DNA of 64,000 nucleotides from Allium sativum (Eukaryota > Streptophyta > Magnoliopsida > Asparagales > Amaryllidaceae), in the NCBI GenBank assembly GCA_030737875.1, contig CM060912.1:884515199-884579198 (forward strand), in the 5' to 3' direction. The stretch's first letter is position 1; the number at the start of each line of letters is the position of its first letter. Shown here one piece after another: positions 12,097 through 24,296 of this stretch. The notes below the pieces were generated by a model. It had not been told where the DNA came from. It saw only the letters and a list, made by a program, of their open reading frames with translations, and did not search any database. A program made the position numbers and the translations under genes.

Positions 12097-15000
12097 TGTA
12101 ACGACCCGGTTTTTAGCGACTTTGGTTATCGACATAAACTCAATGACGACTAACCAAACATCGAAAAATACCGGTAGTTAATGAAAGAAATTAGAGGGTG
12201 AGGAAAGATAAGATAGAAACTTAGAATAGAAGAAGAAGAAGAAGAAGATACAACATCAGAGTAACACGAATCTCACAGCAGAACGAACAACATATAATAG
12301 ATAATATATCCTTGAAATAAATCAGTATATGTATACAATAACATTATCAGAGTACAACACTTACAACACAGCGGAAATGACTATAGCTCTAAAATCCTGT
12401 AGCCTCATGTTCCAAGCTCTCGAAGTATCTGTAAATCGCGACTACTTGACTGCCCGTACAAAATTGGGCACCCAAGAGTTTATGGAAAACAAAACAAGAT
12501 AAACTCCAGGTCAGTCATGGGACGGGTATGAGTAAAACAGTTTAAAACAGTTTGAGCCATTAAACAATATCTCGTAAGACCACGCCGTATAACAGAACGG
12601 GTTTTTCCCTTATGAGAATCCAAAATAATCTTTATCTCAAAACTCATTGATATTATAATAGGGTCTATCAACCACAATATAATAATCATCTAGCAGAAAC
12701 GCTTCCATCTCACATTCTTCATATATAGTACACAATCAAAACCGCAAGCACGTATTGGGAAATGGATTTCTAGCTATGACAAGGTATGGAACCACCTTTC
12801 GCTAGTGTACCCCTAGAGAGGAATACATTGGGTTCAATAAGAACATCGTGCAACCCGGCCACACATGACCGACCACTCATTTCGCTTGAGTGTATCTAAT
12901 GTATATCACCAATGGTTGGGATCAGCAACCGTTTCCTGAATGGGACAGCATCGACAATAGATTTTTAGAAGTAAATGAAACTCTAGATCAGGTGATTATA
13001 CACCCTAATAGGTGCGACCTACATAGCCCTGCTGCCTGCCCGATTTTGGTCATTTCCCGGTTGTGAGGCTAGAGGCCACGCTTATCTCTAACAGATCACA
13101 CATTTATTCACTTTGAATGTCACATCGTCAAACCCTCTAAATCACAAATTGATTTCCACAAAAATACCACGGGTATACAGCTAAGAGAAACGAATTCCTC
13201 CTCCACCAAACGTAAATACGTTTGAAGAGATCAACTTATGCGATCTATTAAATATACTCTGTCAGACATTCTTCCATACAGGTCGTCCTGGGACTGGACA
13301 AACCGAAGTCACTATTCAGTACAACCATCTTAGGCATTCTTTACCTAAGATTTATACAACAGCCCTTGCACTTTACTCCGTCTTCAATTATCTTTGGCAT
13401 ATATGATTCACAACGTTTATGCCAATACGGAGTGGTTCTTCGGATAATAATCCAACCGGTCTCTCCATATTAACAATGTTAAAATGATCAAAAACTTCGA
13501 TAGTCAGTGAGTTAACTATCAAAGAAAAACACGTGTGCAAACAACGATATTATTTCCAGATGGAAATTATATCGATCAATCATCATTTAACATTTATCTC
13601 TTTAGTTCATTAATTTACTCTTGTTTCCATATATTCTAAATTCTTGTTTCTATTATCAGAAAACATTTCTGATTCTTATTTGGAAAACATTTCCAAACTC
13701 CTTCACTGATTTAAACTGAAGTTAAAATTAACATCGCTATGCCAAACTAAACCATTACGTGTAACGACCCAGAAAATCTGAACCAATTAAATTTTTTTAA
13801 ATTGGCTAATATAAGGGATTTTAAATATTTAAAATAAATATTTTAAATAATAACGATGAAAAGTGAGTTTGAATCGACGTTTGAAAACGAATATAATTAA
13901 TTCTAATTATAAACAAGGCCTGAAATGGCGCTGCGGTTTCAAAAATTGAATTCAGACTTTGTCGGACTATACCGGGTGCAAAACAAAACGGATTTGAGTG
14001 AAACCAAAAATATTTAAATCTGTTAGTGAATACCTTTCTAACGAATCTGAAAAATTGAATTTTCATAGCGGAAAGCAAAAGTTATGGCCAAATGAATTTT
14101 CAGAAAGGTCGTTATGGAATTTATATAGCCCGTGAAATTGGCCATTTTGCAAACGACCTCGGAATTCGTCGAAACCACTTTTGTTGGATCCGGGATGTGA
14201 AGTTATTGCTAGGTTTCAAATTTCATAATTTTTGAAGCTAGTATGTGAGCGTGGCAAAGGAAAACGTGTTTTGGTCAATTACAGTTAAATTGGACCGACC
14301 AGAAATGGGCCTTTTGGCAAACGGTCTCAGAATTTGACGAAACTAGTTTTGTTGGGACCGAATCGTCAAAACATAGCTAGATTTATTTTTCTGGAATTTT
14401 TCGAATCAGTTTGTGGCGCTGGCAAATTGAAATGTACGTTTAAATTTAATATTAAATGTTTTATATTTTAATTTGAAGAAAAACTGACTGAAACATTCGA
14501 ATGGGCCTTTGAAACATATCCCATTGTGTTCGGAATGGGGGTAAAACGCTAGGGACGATAGTCGTTGGGTTTGAATTGGGGTTCGCAGGAGGCAAGTGGT
14601 ATTTTCGGATTTTTAAAACTTTATAAATAAATAAAAAATATAACTCGTCCACGTCAACCCACCCCCCTTCTTCTCTCTCCCCGACCCAAAAACGCACAGC
14701 GAAAAATCTGGCCACCTTCTCTCTTCTTTTCCTCCTCAGCCACTCAACGAAACGCCCTAGCACAGTTGAACTTTTTGAAGAACATCTCAAGCTCTTCAAA
14801 TCCATATAGGGAGCACCTCGTATCGTTGCTCCATCGTCGAGAATTGCCCTCCTGAAGTTCCGTCGTTCAAGCCCCGATTTCCCCCTCGATTTGCATGCGA
14901 GATCGCCATCAAGGGGTGGCGCAGGAGCGCCGTTCCAAGCCCTTTCAGGTGGTGCCACCCGATCGCCTTCTCGCTTCACGGATTTGTCGAAAACCTTAAA

Positions 15001-15796
15001 CCTAGTTTTGAACGATTTCTGAAAGGTACGGCTTGTTTTATTTTCAACTATTTTAACACCTTTAAACCGTTGCAAACTTTGAAAAATCATATCTTTTTCG
15101 TGTGTTGACGAAATTCAGTGAAACAAGAGACAGTGGACTCGTGTGGACGTCTTCTACCTTCTAGAAGAGACCACATATTTTTCTGACCCTTCTGCTATTT
15201 TTGGTGGAGTGGAACCCAAGGTGAGATTTCTAATTTATAAACGATATGGAAAATGATGATGTATAAATTATATAGTCGATGTATGGGTTATATAAGCGTT
15301 GTACACCTCATGTATAAGCGTTGTATAAGTTGTACGTTCGATGTATAAGTTATACATGTGTTGTAAAAATTATATATGTGTTGAAATAGAAGTGAATTGC
15401 TATATATATATACGCCCCTCGTCCACAAACCATGGACGATATTTATTGGTTGTGATTGGTGTGAAAATTGATTGATAGCGAATAGTTGATTGGAATTGTT
15501 TGTGGTTGATATTGATTGATAGTGGTTGAAAAATACCCGTTTGTGGTTGAGAAATATTTGGTTGAAACCACATAGGATTAGTTTGTGGAAATGAAATAAA
15601 TATACATGCCGCCTGCGTGCGAACTAGATGCATGATTCCCCATTGTCAAAACCGCGAGGTTTTAAGGTAGAGCGAGGAGCCGTACTAGGGACGGTCCCGG
15701 TTTTAACTAACCTGCCGTTATGCTGCCGAAATTTTGAATAATATTCATGTGTTTGAATTATTTTCATTTGTTGAAACTATATTTATTCGTTGAATA

Positions 15797-16255
15797 GAAA
15801 ACCTTCATGTGTTGAGTCGTTATTCATTCGTTGGATAGAAATTCATGTGTTGAATGGTGTTCGTGTTTTAAATATAAAAATCACATTTTTATCTATATAT
15901 ATAAACTATAGAAAACCTTCATGTGTTGAATCGATATTCATTCGTTGAATTGAAATTCATGTGTTGAATGGTATTCGTGTTTTAAATATAAAAATCACAT
16001 TTTTATCTCTATATATATAAACTATAGAAAACCTTCATGTGTTGAATCGATATTCATTCGTTGAATAGAAATTCATGTGTTGAATGGTGTTCGGGTTTTA
16101 AATATAAAAATCGCATTTTCATCTATATATAAAAACTATAGAAAACCTTCATGTGTTGAATCGATATTCATTCGTTGAATAGAAATTCATGTGTTGAATG
16201 GTATTCATATTTTGAAATAAATTGTTTTATAATAAAAATCACATTTTTATCATCC
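15797..16255 (+). repeat. Tandem repeat, about four units of 116 bp, in LTR F
   Basis: Units start with AAAACCTTCATGTGTTGAAT and continue through ATTCATTCGTTGAAT, ATAAAAATCACATTTTTATC and a short TA run. The four copies are close to identical except the first and last. Similar but more decayed sequence extends to about 16490. Confidence 0.85.
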
Positions 16256-16504
16256 ATATGAACTATATAAAATAATCTTGTTTTGAAAGAAATTGTTTTA
16301 TAATAAAAATCCTATTTTTATTACCTATATGAACTATATAAAATAATAGTGTTTTGAAATGAATTGTTTTACAATAAAAAAAATCACATTTTCATTATAT
16401 ACATGAATTGTTAAATATAGTGAAGTGTTGAAATAGAAGACAGTTGGATAAAAATATCATTTTTATCAAATGTATGAAAAGAATATAGCTTTGAAATCGA
16501 AGAA

Positions 16505-16985
16505 TCGATATATATATATATATATATATAGAATTAAAATATATCGAATAACGAAGCTGCAGTTCGTATTTTGAAACCGTGATTTCAAACGATTATACCG
16601 GGAGATCCGACCATCGGATTTTCCTGAAATCGCAACCGTTGGGTTCGCTTTGGAAATATCTTTCCAACGGCACCAACTTTGTAAGAATCCAACGGTTGGA
16701 TTGTCTGGAATGTTTAATTCAAATCTGAAGAAAAACAGCGCCAGAATCGATTATATATATATATATATATAATTATATTTAATCGAATAACGACGCTGCA
16801 GTTCGTATTTTGAAATCGAAACTTCAAACGATTATACCGGGAGATCCGACCGTCGGATTTTCCCGAAACTGGAACCGTTGGATTCGTTTTGAAAAGATCT
16901 TTCTAATGATGTAAATTTTGTGAAGATCCAATGGTTAGATTTTCATATATGTGTAAATCAAATCTGAAGAAAAACAGCGCCACGG
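16505..16985 (+). repeat. Two-copy block of about 240 bp with palindromic ATCC/GGAT hairpins
   Basis: The two copies begin with a TA microsatellite, then GCAGTTCGTATTTTGAAA, a palindrome ATCCGACCATCGGAT (16605-16619) or ATCCGACCGTCGGAT (16844-16858), then ACCGTTGG and ATCCAACGGTTGGAT. The fragment at 1-290 carries one such copy, with palindromes at 144-158 and 226-240. Confidence 0.75.
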
Positions 16986-17120
16986 TCGCGTTATGGCCCG
17001 AAGCGTAGTTTTGAATAAATTGGCTATTTTAAAATAAATAAAAATAGCGATAAATCATTATAAAATATTATAAACAATATGGATGTGAAATTTAGAAATT
17101 AACTGAAGGTTGGCTAAGTC

Positions 17121-17188
17121 GAATGGTTTCCTGGGTGTTGATCTTATGTTGGTTTCGGCCTTCGGGGTTAACATTTGGGAAATCGTTC
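17121..17188 (+). other. Hairpin motif M1 in LTR F
   Basis: GAATGGTTTCC (17121-17131) pairs with GGGAAATCGTTC (ending 17188), and the inner TGTTGATC pairs with GGTTAACA, with G-U pairs allowed. The loop TATGTTGGTTTCGGCCTTCG followed by GGG matches the loop in element A although the LTRs are otherwise unalike. Confidence 0.65.
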
Positions 17189-18189
17189 TCTTACTGATTG
17201 ACGGTTAGTGACTAATGAATTGAAATGATGCGTATGTATGATAGTGTTGCACTTGTTTATTATATACGCGAGTTGCTCAGAAAGACCGGGTTTATCCCAT
17301 TCTGAATAACTGAATCGACGATAAGAAATCGAAGATAAAGATGGTGGTCGAAGACCGGAGATCTTCACCTCGTTTGGATGGTATCCGAGGTCCTGATTGG
17401 GAGGCATCCCGAAATATGGATAATGAGTGGTGATCGTCCAGATGTACGTGGTGATCGATGGGTTTGCGAGGTATATAGTGCCTCCGGTTTCGTTCAGACC
17501 CAGAACGGACTTGTAAATGGACTGTGTGTCTGACATTTGATTTTATTCTGTGTTGATTGATCTCTGTTAAATATACATCTGTTTGGCGGCGGAGAATTTA
17601 TTCTTTTGCTTAACGCCCTTCTCTGAAACGCACGAGCTCAGAGGTTGTATATCAATGGACATCAGTCGCATGGCATGAATTGCTAGTGTGGCATGCCTAA
17701 GTGGCAAATGATCAGGGCTTCTGTTGAAAAGCAAAGTCTTGTGGTGATGATCAAAGCACCGCCTGTGTGGCGTAACTTTGTGTATAACGTGAATTCGCGA
17801 ACCTCACACCTGGTATGAACCAGAAACGGGAGAAAGGACCTCAGGGAGGACATGTGTTTCTTTCTAGCTAGAAGTGGCGTCAGTGGTTTTACACGCCCTG
17901 ACGAGTTTGACTTATTTGGTTGTTACTTTTGCGAGGCGCCTCGGTTTGATCGAACGATCCGGGTCCGATGGAGTCATTCGTTGGCTCATTTACGCCCCAT
18001 AGGGCGGGGAAACGCATTGTTCAGGAATTTTTAATCCACATCGGTGGACCGTCCCTGACGATCCAAGGGTCGATGCGCTCTGACCCTGAGGCTCGGGCAA
18101 GACAGTCTCGAAGTCGGTAAGGACTATCTTTTGCCTTGGTTCATGACGGAAATCCAATTTCCAAATACGATATCGTGCGGTTTTGATTG

Positions 18190-18193
<4 letters not shown>

Positions 18194-18240
<47 letters not shown>
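18194..18240. repeat. (TA)n microsatellite
   Basis: About 47 bp of uninterrupted TA repeat within LTR F, the longest in the window apart from 61435-61472. Confidence 0.95.
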
Positions 18241-18243
<3 letters not shown>

Positions 18244-19369
18244 GACATGATATATGGTACCCATGCCGTCTATGATTGATAGTTATGATGGAAATTGTTT
18301 TTGAAACATATAAACACTAGTAATAATATCAAATGCTTTCGTTTTATTCGTATCAACCATATTTTGGCCATTATAAGGTAAAAATCTATCCTCCGGTTTG
18401 CGTTGCATTGTGTGATGGGAACTGAGTCTTATAATGGCTTCATTTTGATAAAAAGCATTGCGAGGTTCAAAAGAAAGATTTGTTTCAAAGCACTGGCAAT
18501 CCAATGGAGTAAACCCGTTCCACGAAAGTGGCGTGGTCCTGTGATTAGCCATATATTAAATGTGTTGAGTAGATTTCTCATACCAGTCCCATGACTGACT
18601 CGTAGTTTGTTTCACTTTCAAACTCGGGTGCCCCTTTTTCTACACGAGCAGCCTTGTATTCAGGTTTTAGCTGGCTCTTTCTGGATAGCTGGAGCTGAAG
18701 ATGGATTCTATCATTTATCTCTTTTTATGCTGTTCAGCTCCTATTGTACATATTTTGTTTGTTTCCGCTGTAGACATTTATGTATAGCTGAACTGTATTT
18801 GTACTAAGTATGATCCTGTATACTGTGTAACTCTGATGATTACGTTTATCCAGTGTATTCTATTGTACATTATCTGGTATATTTATTTAATTATGTTCTG
18901 CTGTTATCTGTTTATGTGTTATATTCCAAAGATTACCCTTGTGTCCGTCAGTACGGGAAATGGGGTCGTCACATTACGCTCATTAACTAAATTCACTTAA
19001 CCATCCTTTACTATCAAACCTTACCATTCCTTAGTTAAGAAGGAATTCAATTAAGTTGGGGTATAATTACCTCTCAGACCTTAACTGAACAACGTTTTAA
19101 CTTTGAAATAGTCAAAGTTTATCTTTTAAACCTTTAACAACTTCCTTGCGAACCTCACGGATTCTATTTATGTATAAACTTCTTTATTTAAACATTGATT
19201 ATAACGATAACGTTATAATCCCTACTTTCGAAATATCTAACTTCAATTATAACATTTTCTCTTTAATGTGAATAAATAAATAAACATCTAATTTATAATA
19301 AACAAATCTTGATTTAAAAACCGAATAGTATAAGTACTTTCCCGAATTTGATATAATCGAATTCGCCGA

Positions 19370-20110
19370 TTAACTCTCTACGAGTAATCTCTATTTGATT
19401 AACTCTTCTTCGAATAACCTATATTTGATTTTCTCTCTTCGAATAACTTATATTCGATTATCTCTCTTCGAATTGCTTATATTCGATTAACTCACTTCGA
19501 ATAGCTTATATTTGATTATCTTTCTTTCGAATACGCTATATTCGATAATCTTCTTTCAAATAGCTATATTCGATAATCTCACTTTCGAATAACTAAATTC
19601 GATTAACTCCTTTCGATTAAACTAACATCGATTAACTCCTTTCGATTAAACTAACATCGATTAACTCCTTTCGATTAAACCATAATCGTTTAACTCCCTT
19701 CGATCAAACTAACATCGATTAACTCCTTTCGAATAACTAGATTCGATAACTCCTTTTAACTTGATTCGAATAACTAATATTCGATAACTCCTTTTAACTC
19801 GATTCGAATAACTAATATTCGATAACTCCTAATTAGACTAACTCTAATCGATTTATTCTAATTCGATTAACTATATTTAATTACTCTATTGGTTAACTCT
19901 AACTCTAACGGGTTAACTCTAACTCTAACTGGTTAACTCTAACTCTAACTGGTTAACTCTAACTGATCAACTCTAACTGGTCAACCCTAATTGATTAACT
20001 CTAACTGGTTAACCCTAACTGATCAACTCTAACTGGTCAACCCTAACACATTTACTCTATTCGATTAACACTAATCGAATAACTAATATTCGATTAACTC
20101 ATTTTGATTT
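19370..20110 (-). repeat. TCGA/TAACTC-rich degenerate tandem array in LTR B (3' copy)
   Basis: Roughly 740 bp of short units of 20-30 bp. The first part alternates TTCGAATA and TATTCGATTA; the middle uses CTTTCGATTAAACTAACATC; the last part is AACTCTAACTGGTTAACTC with variants AACTGATCAACTC and GGTCAACCCTAA. Units carry the self-complementary cores TTCGAA, ATCGAT, GTTAAC and TGATCA. The equivalent array is at about 26330-27070 in the 5' LTR. Confidence 0.85.
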
Positions 20111-22789
20111 ACTCTTTTGAATTAACTCCTTTGATTATTCTTTTGAATTATCTCCTTTGATTAATCCCTTTTCTATTTGTTTACTTAACAAATAACTATT
20201 CCCTTTTCAATTCTATATATTTAACAAATAAATATTTCTTTTATCTTTTCTATTTATTTAACAAATATTTCTTTTATCTTTGTTTTCACAATTATTCCCT
20301 TTTTATTTGTTTTACAAATATTTTCCTGTATATTTGATTTCACAAATATTTTCCTTTATATTTATCCCTTGATTTTATAATTATTTTCTTTTATAAAATC
20401 CTTTCCTTTTTATATATAAAATCCATTGATTTTATATAAATAATTCATTTTCAAAATACACTTTGAAAATCCCCTTTTCTACATCCTAGTATTTCTTACG
20501 GTATTTAAAATACCCAAATAGCAATGATCGATATCATTCAACACACGTAATTAACACAGATTATATATCACACCATATAATACAATATATGAAACAAAAC
20601 AGTATTTTATATATTGAGGAACCCAGTTGGGTCCCTCCAACCTGTTTCCCTGCATCATAGATGTTAACAATATAATTAAAATCGATTTCATTTCAATATG
20701 AAATATTCTGCTAAACAGAATCAATATTGATTAACGATTTATATATATATCGTTATCTATAATTTCTACCAATACACAAGCAATTCAACCAAACAGTTAA
20801 CACACCGCAATCAGTCATCATTTAGCAGTTCTAAATATACATTATAACAATATAACTGTTCAGAGTTGGTGAGTTTTACTAACATTGGTAGTTCATCGTT
20901 AAAGAAAGATAAATTGTTGCTTGATTTGAATCAAACAAATTATTTCACCATAAATTCAAACGAGCACCAATCCACTCCCAGCCAGTTCCATGTTGTAGTA
21001 TCCGTCCCTACGATTCCAACGTGACTGACGGTTCGTAATTCTGACTCCGTATGCACGAAATATTCAGTTTACAAGTTAGTGTACTATTTTAAATAAAATA
21101 AAACTTTAAATTCATTTCAATTGGGCTTTACCCCTATATATTGGCCCATCTCTCTTTTGTATGTCAGACCCGAACCGCGACTAACTCCATATCCTTCTTT
21201 CTTAATTACTTCCTCCTGTACATTTCCTTGGCGTTGACCTCGCCTTTGACCTTCGCCACCCCACTCTTCGACCACCCGTTGACTTCGCAACCACCACCCT
21301 GAACTCAGCACCTCGACCTTCTTCTGCTCATCTCATTCAAGGACAACTCAATCCCCAATAGAACAACGACCTGCTGTTGCTCACTCGCAACATTGGCTGT
21401 CGCTTTCCTCCTACCACCATTGGAGGATTCGAAATCACCACCGAAATGTGCCCCTCTCCTCCACAAGTTCATTCATGGCGCTCACTCGAACTCCGATGCC
21501 ATCCCTGGAAAAGTGATCCGAACCCTAGGGTTTTCTGTGTAATTTCGAACGCCGTATAACAGCGTCGAACCCCTCAACTCATACATATGAAGGAAGAGAA
21601 CGGCTTCACGAATCTATATATACTTCTATTTTGATTTCTAGAATTTGTTTGGATTTTTAATTGATTTTTTTTCATTTTGATTTCTCACGTTCTAAAGAAC
21701 TGGCGGCGGCTCATAACTTGATCTTATAGGGAATTGACGAGATTTTTGTGTGGCTGTACAAGGTGAGGGTGTGGCTTGTTTCTAGGCCTTAGAAAGGATT
21801 TAGGATATTTTCTAGTTTCATGGGTTAGTTGAACTCCACGTTTAAAAAGATTAAAAGGAAGTAGTGGCTTGTTTTTGACCGTGGAAAGATTTGTGTTTGA
21901 GGAGGGAAAACGTGGCGGCAGCAACGCCATAGAGCAGAACATTATTGGGCAGGGAATGACATGGTGCTAAATGGCTTCTTTACTTATTTACTCAGTATTT
22001 AAAGTTTAGTGTACCCACAAATTTCATTTACTTACGGATAGAAATAACCATACGATCATATCGAGCGACGTGTCATGATCTCAAAAACATAATAATATCG
22101 GTAGGTTAACTCATATTGTGAAACCTCAAAATGTTGATTACAGGGTGCAAAATACTCCAAATAAAAAGTTTTTTATTTAATTAATTAAAAATTACAGTAA
22201 AATTCTAAAAATTAAATTATCGTTATGTCTCAAAAGAACCATGTCTAAATTCAAACCTGATATTCAAATATTTTTAAATAACCGTTATGGTCACGAACGA
22301 ATATACCGCTGTTTTTTCTGAATATTTAATTTGGACATAACTAAAAATCTACATGATGAAATCCCGATTTTTCTCTTCCACTAGAAAAATATACTTCACC
22401 GGCTCCCAACGTTTCTTGTTTCACAGAAATCCGATTTAAAATAGACCTTGTATATTCAGTTGAAGTTCGAATCGCCAATTTACGAATTGCAGCGCCATTT
22501 CGAGCTGATTATAATTATATTATAATTGATACGTTCAACCATCGTTAATTAAATATGTTCGTTATTCAAATTCAATTCTAAGCTGAATTAAATACTTTGA
22601 ATTGCCCAGTTCACATTATATTGTCAATTCAACAAATTTCTTATTATTCCAGAATTAAATATATTATTTAATTATAATATTAATTAAATATTCCATATAA
22701 TTTAATTAAACAACCTTATATTCTCTAATTCACTATATAAATAATTAAATAAATTAATTATTATGTAGCTGAAAATACGGGTCGTTACA

Positions 22790-24296
22790 TTCTTCACCAC
22801 TTAAAATAATTTCGTCCTCGAAATTGCTAAGGTAGAAACCAAACCCTATTAACTGAGTAGAACTTATCTGTTCACTTCTTAACTTCAGTTTCCACTGAAG
22901 TAATTTCATTTCAATTAAATACTAATTAATTCTTATCTACGAAAATTTTCAAAAATCCTAAAAAATTTCTAACACCTTAACTTTTCGAAAAATTTCGCCA
23001 GCACCTCCTTTGTACTGGTCAATAGGTCAAACTCCAACTCGCCTCTCTGGGCCATCTCCAACCCAAAAGAAAATCAAACAGCCAAGCGGCTTGCCAATTC
23101 GGCTCATAAATCTTATATCCAATAGAAATATAAACTTGTACCTTTTTGTCGACATATCATTGTATTCTTTCCACCTGTTATCTATTCAGCAAACACAAGG
23201 GTCATCCCAATCAAATTCCAATCTGTTTTTATCCACAAATCCAACCATTCACTTATACCTAAGTCGAATTCAATTTCAAATCAAAGTTCCATTTTCTCTT
23301 TTTAAATTCTTAACTCATCAATCCAATACCATTTCAGATTCTATCTCACAACTCAAAATCTGATTCTACTTGATATATCGTATCCAATTCAATTTCCAGT
23401 TAATTGGTTTCAATTCAGTTCCAGCTTGGTTTCACAAATTTCTATTTAAATTTGTTTTTAATTCAAACAGTCTCTTCCTGGGAGTTTTAAACAACTTTGC
23501 TTTTCTAAAACCAAATATTCCTTTTTGGATTTCAAACAACTTGTTTCTCTCAAAACAATTCAAAAACAAAATCTTTTCGGTAGTAATCCGTCACTTACAA
23601 CTTGAAATTGAACACCGATGATGTCATGATCATCATCGGAATTTATTTTCCAGCGACCGAAGTGAGTTCAATACTATATCACTTTTCAAAACCATTTCTA
23701 ACATTTCCACTTTGAAATTTATTTCAAATATCCTTCACAATACTTGTAAACAATTTAAAATCTCCCAGTATTTTAAAATTCTCATATACTTAATTTAACT
23801 CCATTTACAAACACCTTTCAAATTCTAGGGTTTAAATTTCAACTCCGATTTAAATTCAGATTTAATTCATTTCGTAACACTTATACGAATTCTGATTGGT
23901 TATTCACATAACCATTTTACTTATAATCTTACTTGATTATAATCACAACCAATATATCCAATATATTATAATCATTCCAATATAAATCCTTTATATCAAA
24001 ATATAATTTGGGTAAAATTATTTCATTTACCCTCTTTTCAAAACATACCATGACGGTTCATCGTATTCAAGTGTTTACAAACTCCTATCGATACAGTGGA
24101 TCAACCGATCGACCAGAACCCATAAACAACTCAACCAATAAATCTCCACAATATAAAACAATTTTTATATTGAATAACAAATACGTTCACTTGTATATAT
24201 ACACTCAAACTCAATCTAGGGTATTACTAACCCCATCTCTACCAAGTCACTCCACAGAGCCAAGGTAATTACTTAACCTTAAGCTCTGATACCAGC
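22790..24296 (-). other. Short internal region of element B
   Basis: About 1.5 kb between B's LTRs. On the minus strand it starts with primer site TGGTATCAGAGC (24294-24283) and ends with AATTTCGAGGACGAAATT and AAGTGGTGAAGA next to the 3' LTR. The body is AT-rich, with many CAATTC/CAAATT stretches. Plus-strand open frames at 23010-23363 and 23370-23621 look like low-complexity chance frames. No retrotransposon protein domain is readable. Confidence 0.8.

Larger units (their letters stand above)
13760..18973 (+). mobile_element. Solo LTR of family F (5214 bp)
   Basis: Begins TGTAACGACCCAG and ends GGGTCGTCACA, flanked by a perfect 5-bp duplication TTACG (13755-13759 and 18974-18978). The empty site is preserved in element B's other LTR near 25940. 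There is no primer site, purine tract or second LTR, so it is a single LTR left by recombination, unusually long for one. It carries a TATA-like TATAAATA near 14620, tandem repeats at 15797-16255, a two-copy block at 16505-16985, hairpin M1 at 17121-17188 and a long TA repeat at 18194-18240. A 209-codon minus-strand open frame at 14461-15090 shows no known domain and is probably chance. Confidence 0.85.
12097..22789 (-). repeat. 3' LTR of element B, split by a solo LTR
   Basis: Homologous over its length to 24297-29831. The segments 12097-13759 and 18979-22789 join exactly where the uninterrupted 5' LTR reads through TTACGCTCATTAACTAAATT near 25940. Includes the TCGA-rich repeat array at about 19370-20110. 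Open frames such as 21377-21559 recur in both LTRs only because the LTRs are duplicates; no protein family is recognisable. Confidence 0.88.

Noticed and set aside
14461..15090. 209-codon minus-strand open frame in LTR F
   Set aside because: No recognisable domain, lies in a GC-richer leader-like stretch of an LTR, and reads antisense to the LTR; treated as chance.
15797..16255. CRISPR-like direct repeats
   Set aside because: Plant DNA, the units abut without unique spacers, and repeat length is about 116 bp; an ordinary tandem repeat.
19890..20050. Telomere-like repeat (CCCTAA variants)
   Set aside because: The units are AACTCTAACTGGTTAACTC with occasional CAACCCTAA, continuous with the TCGA-type array and present in both LTRs; not a telomere seven-base repeat.
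21377..21559. Open frame repeated at 28415-28600 as a possible conserved small protein
   Set aside because: Both copies are the same position of element B's two LTRs, so similarity comes from LTR duplication, and no family is recognised.
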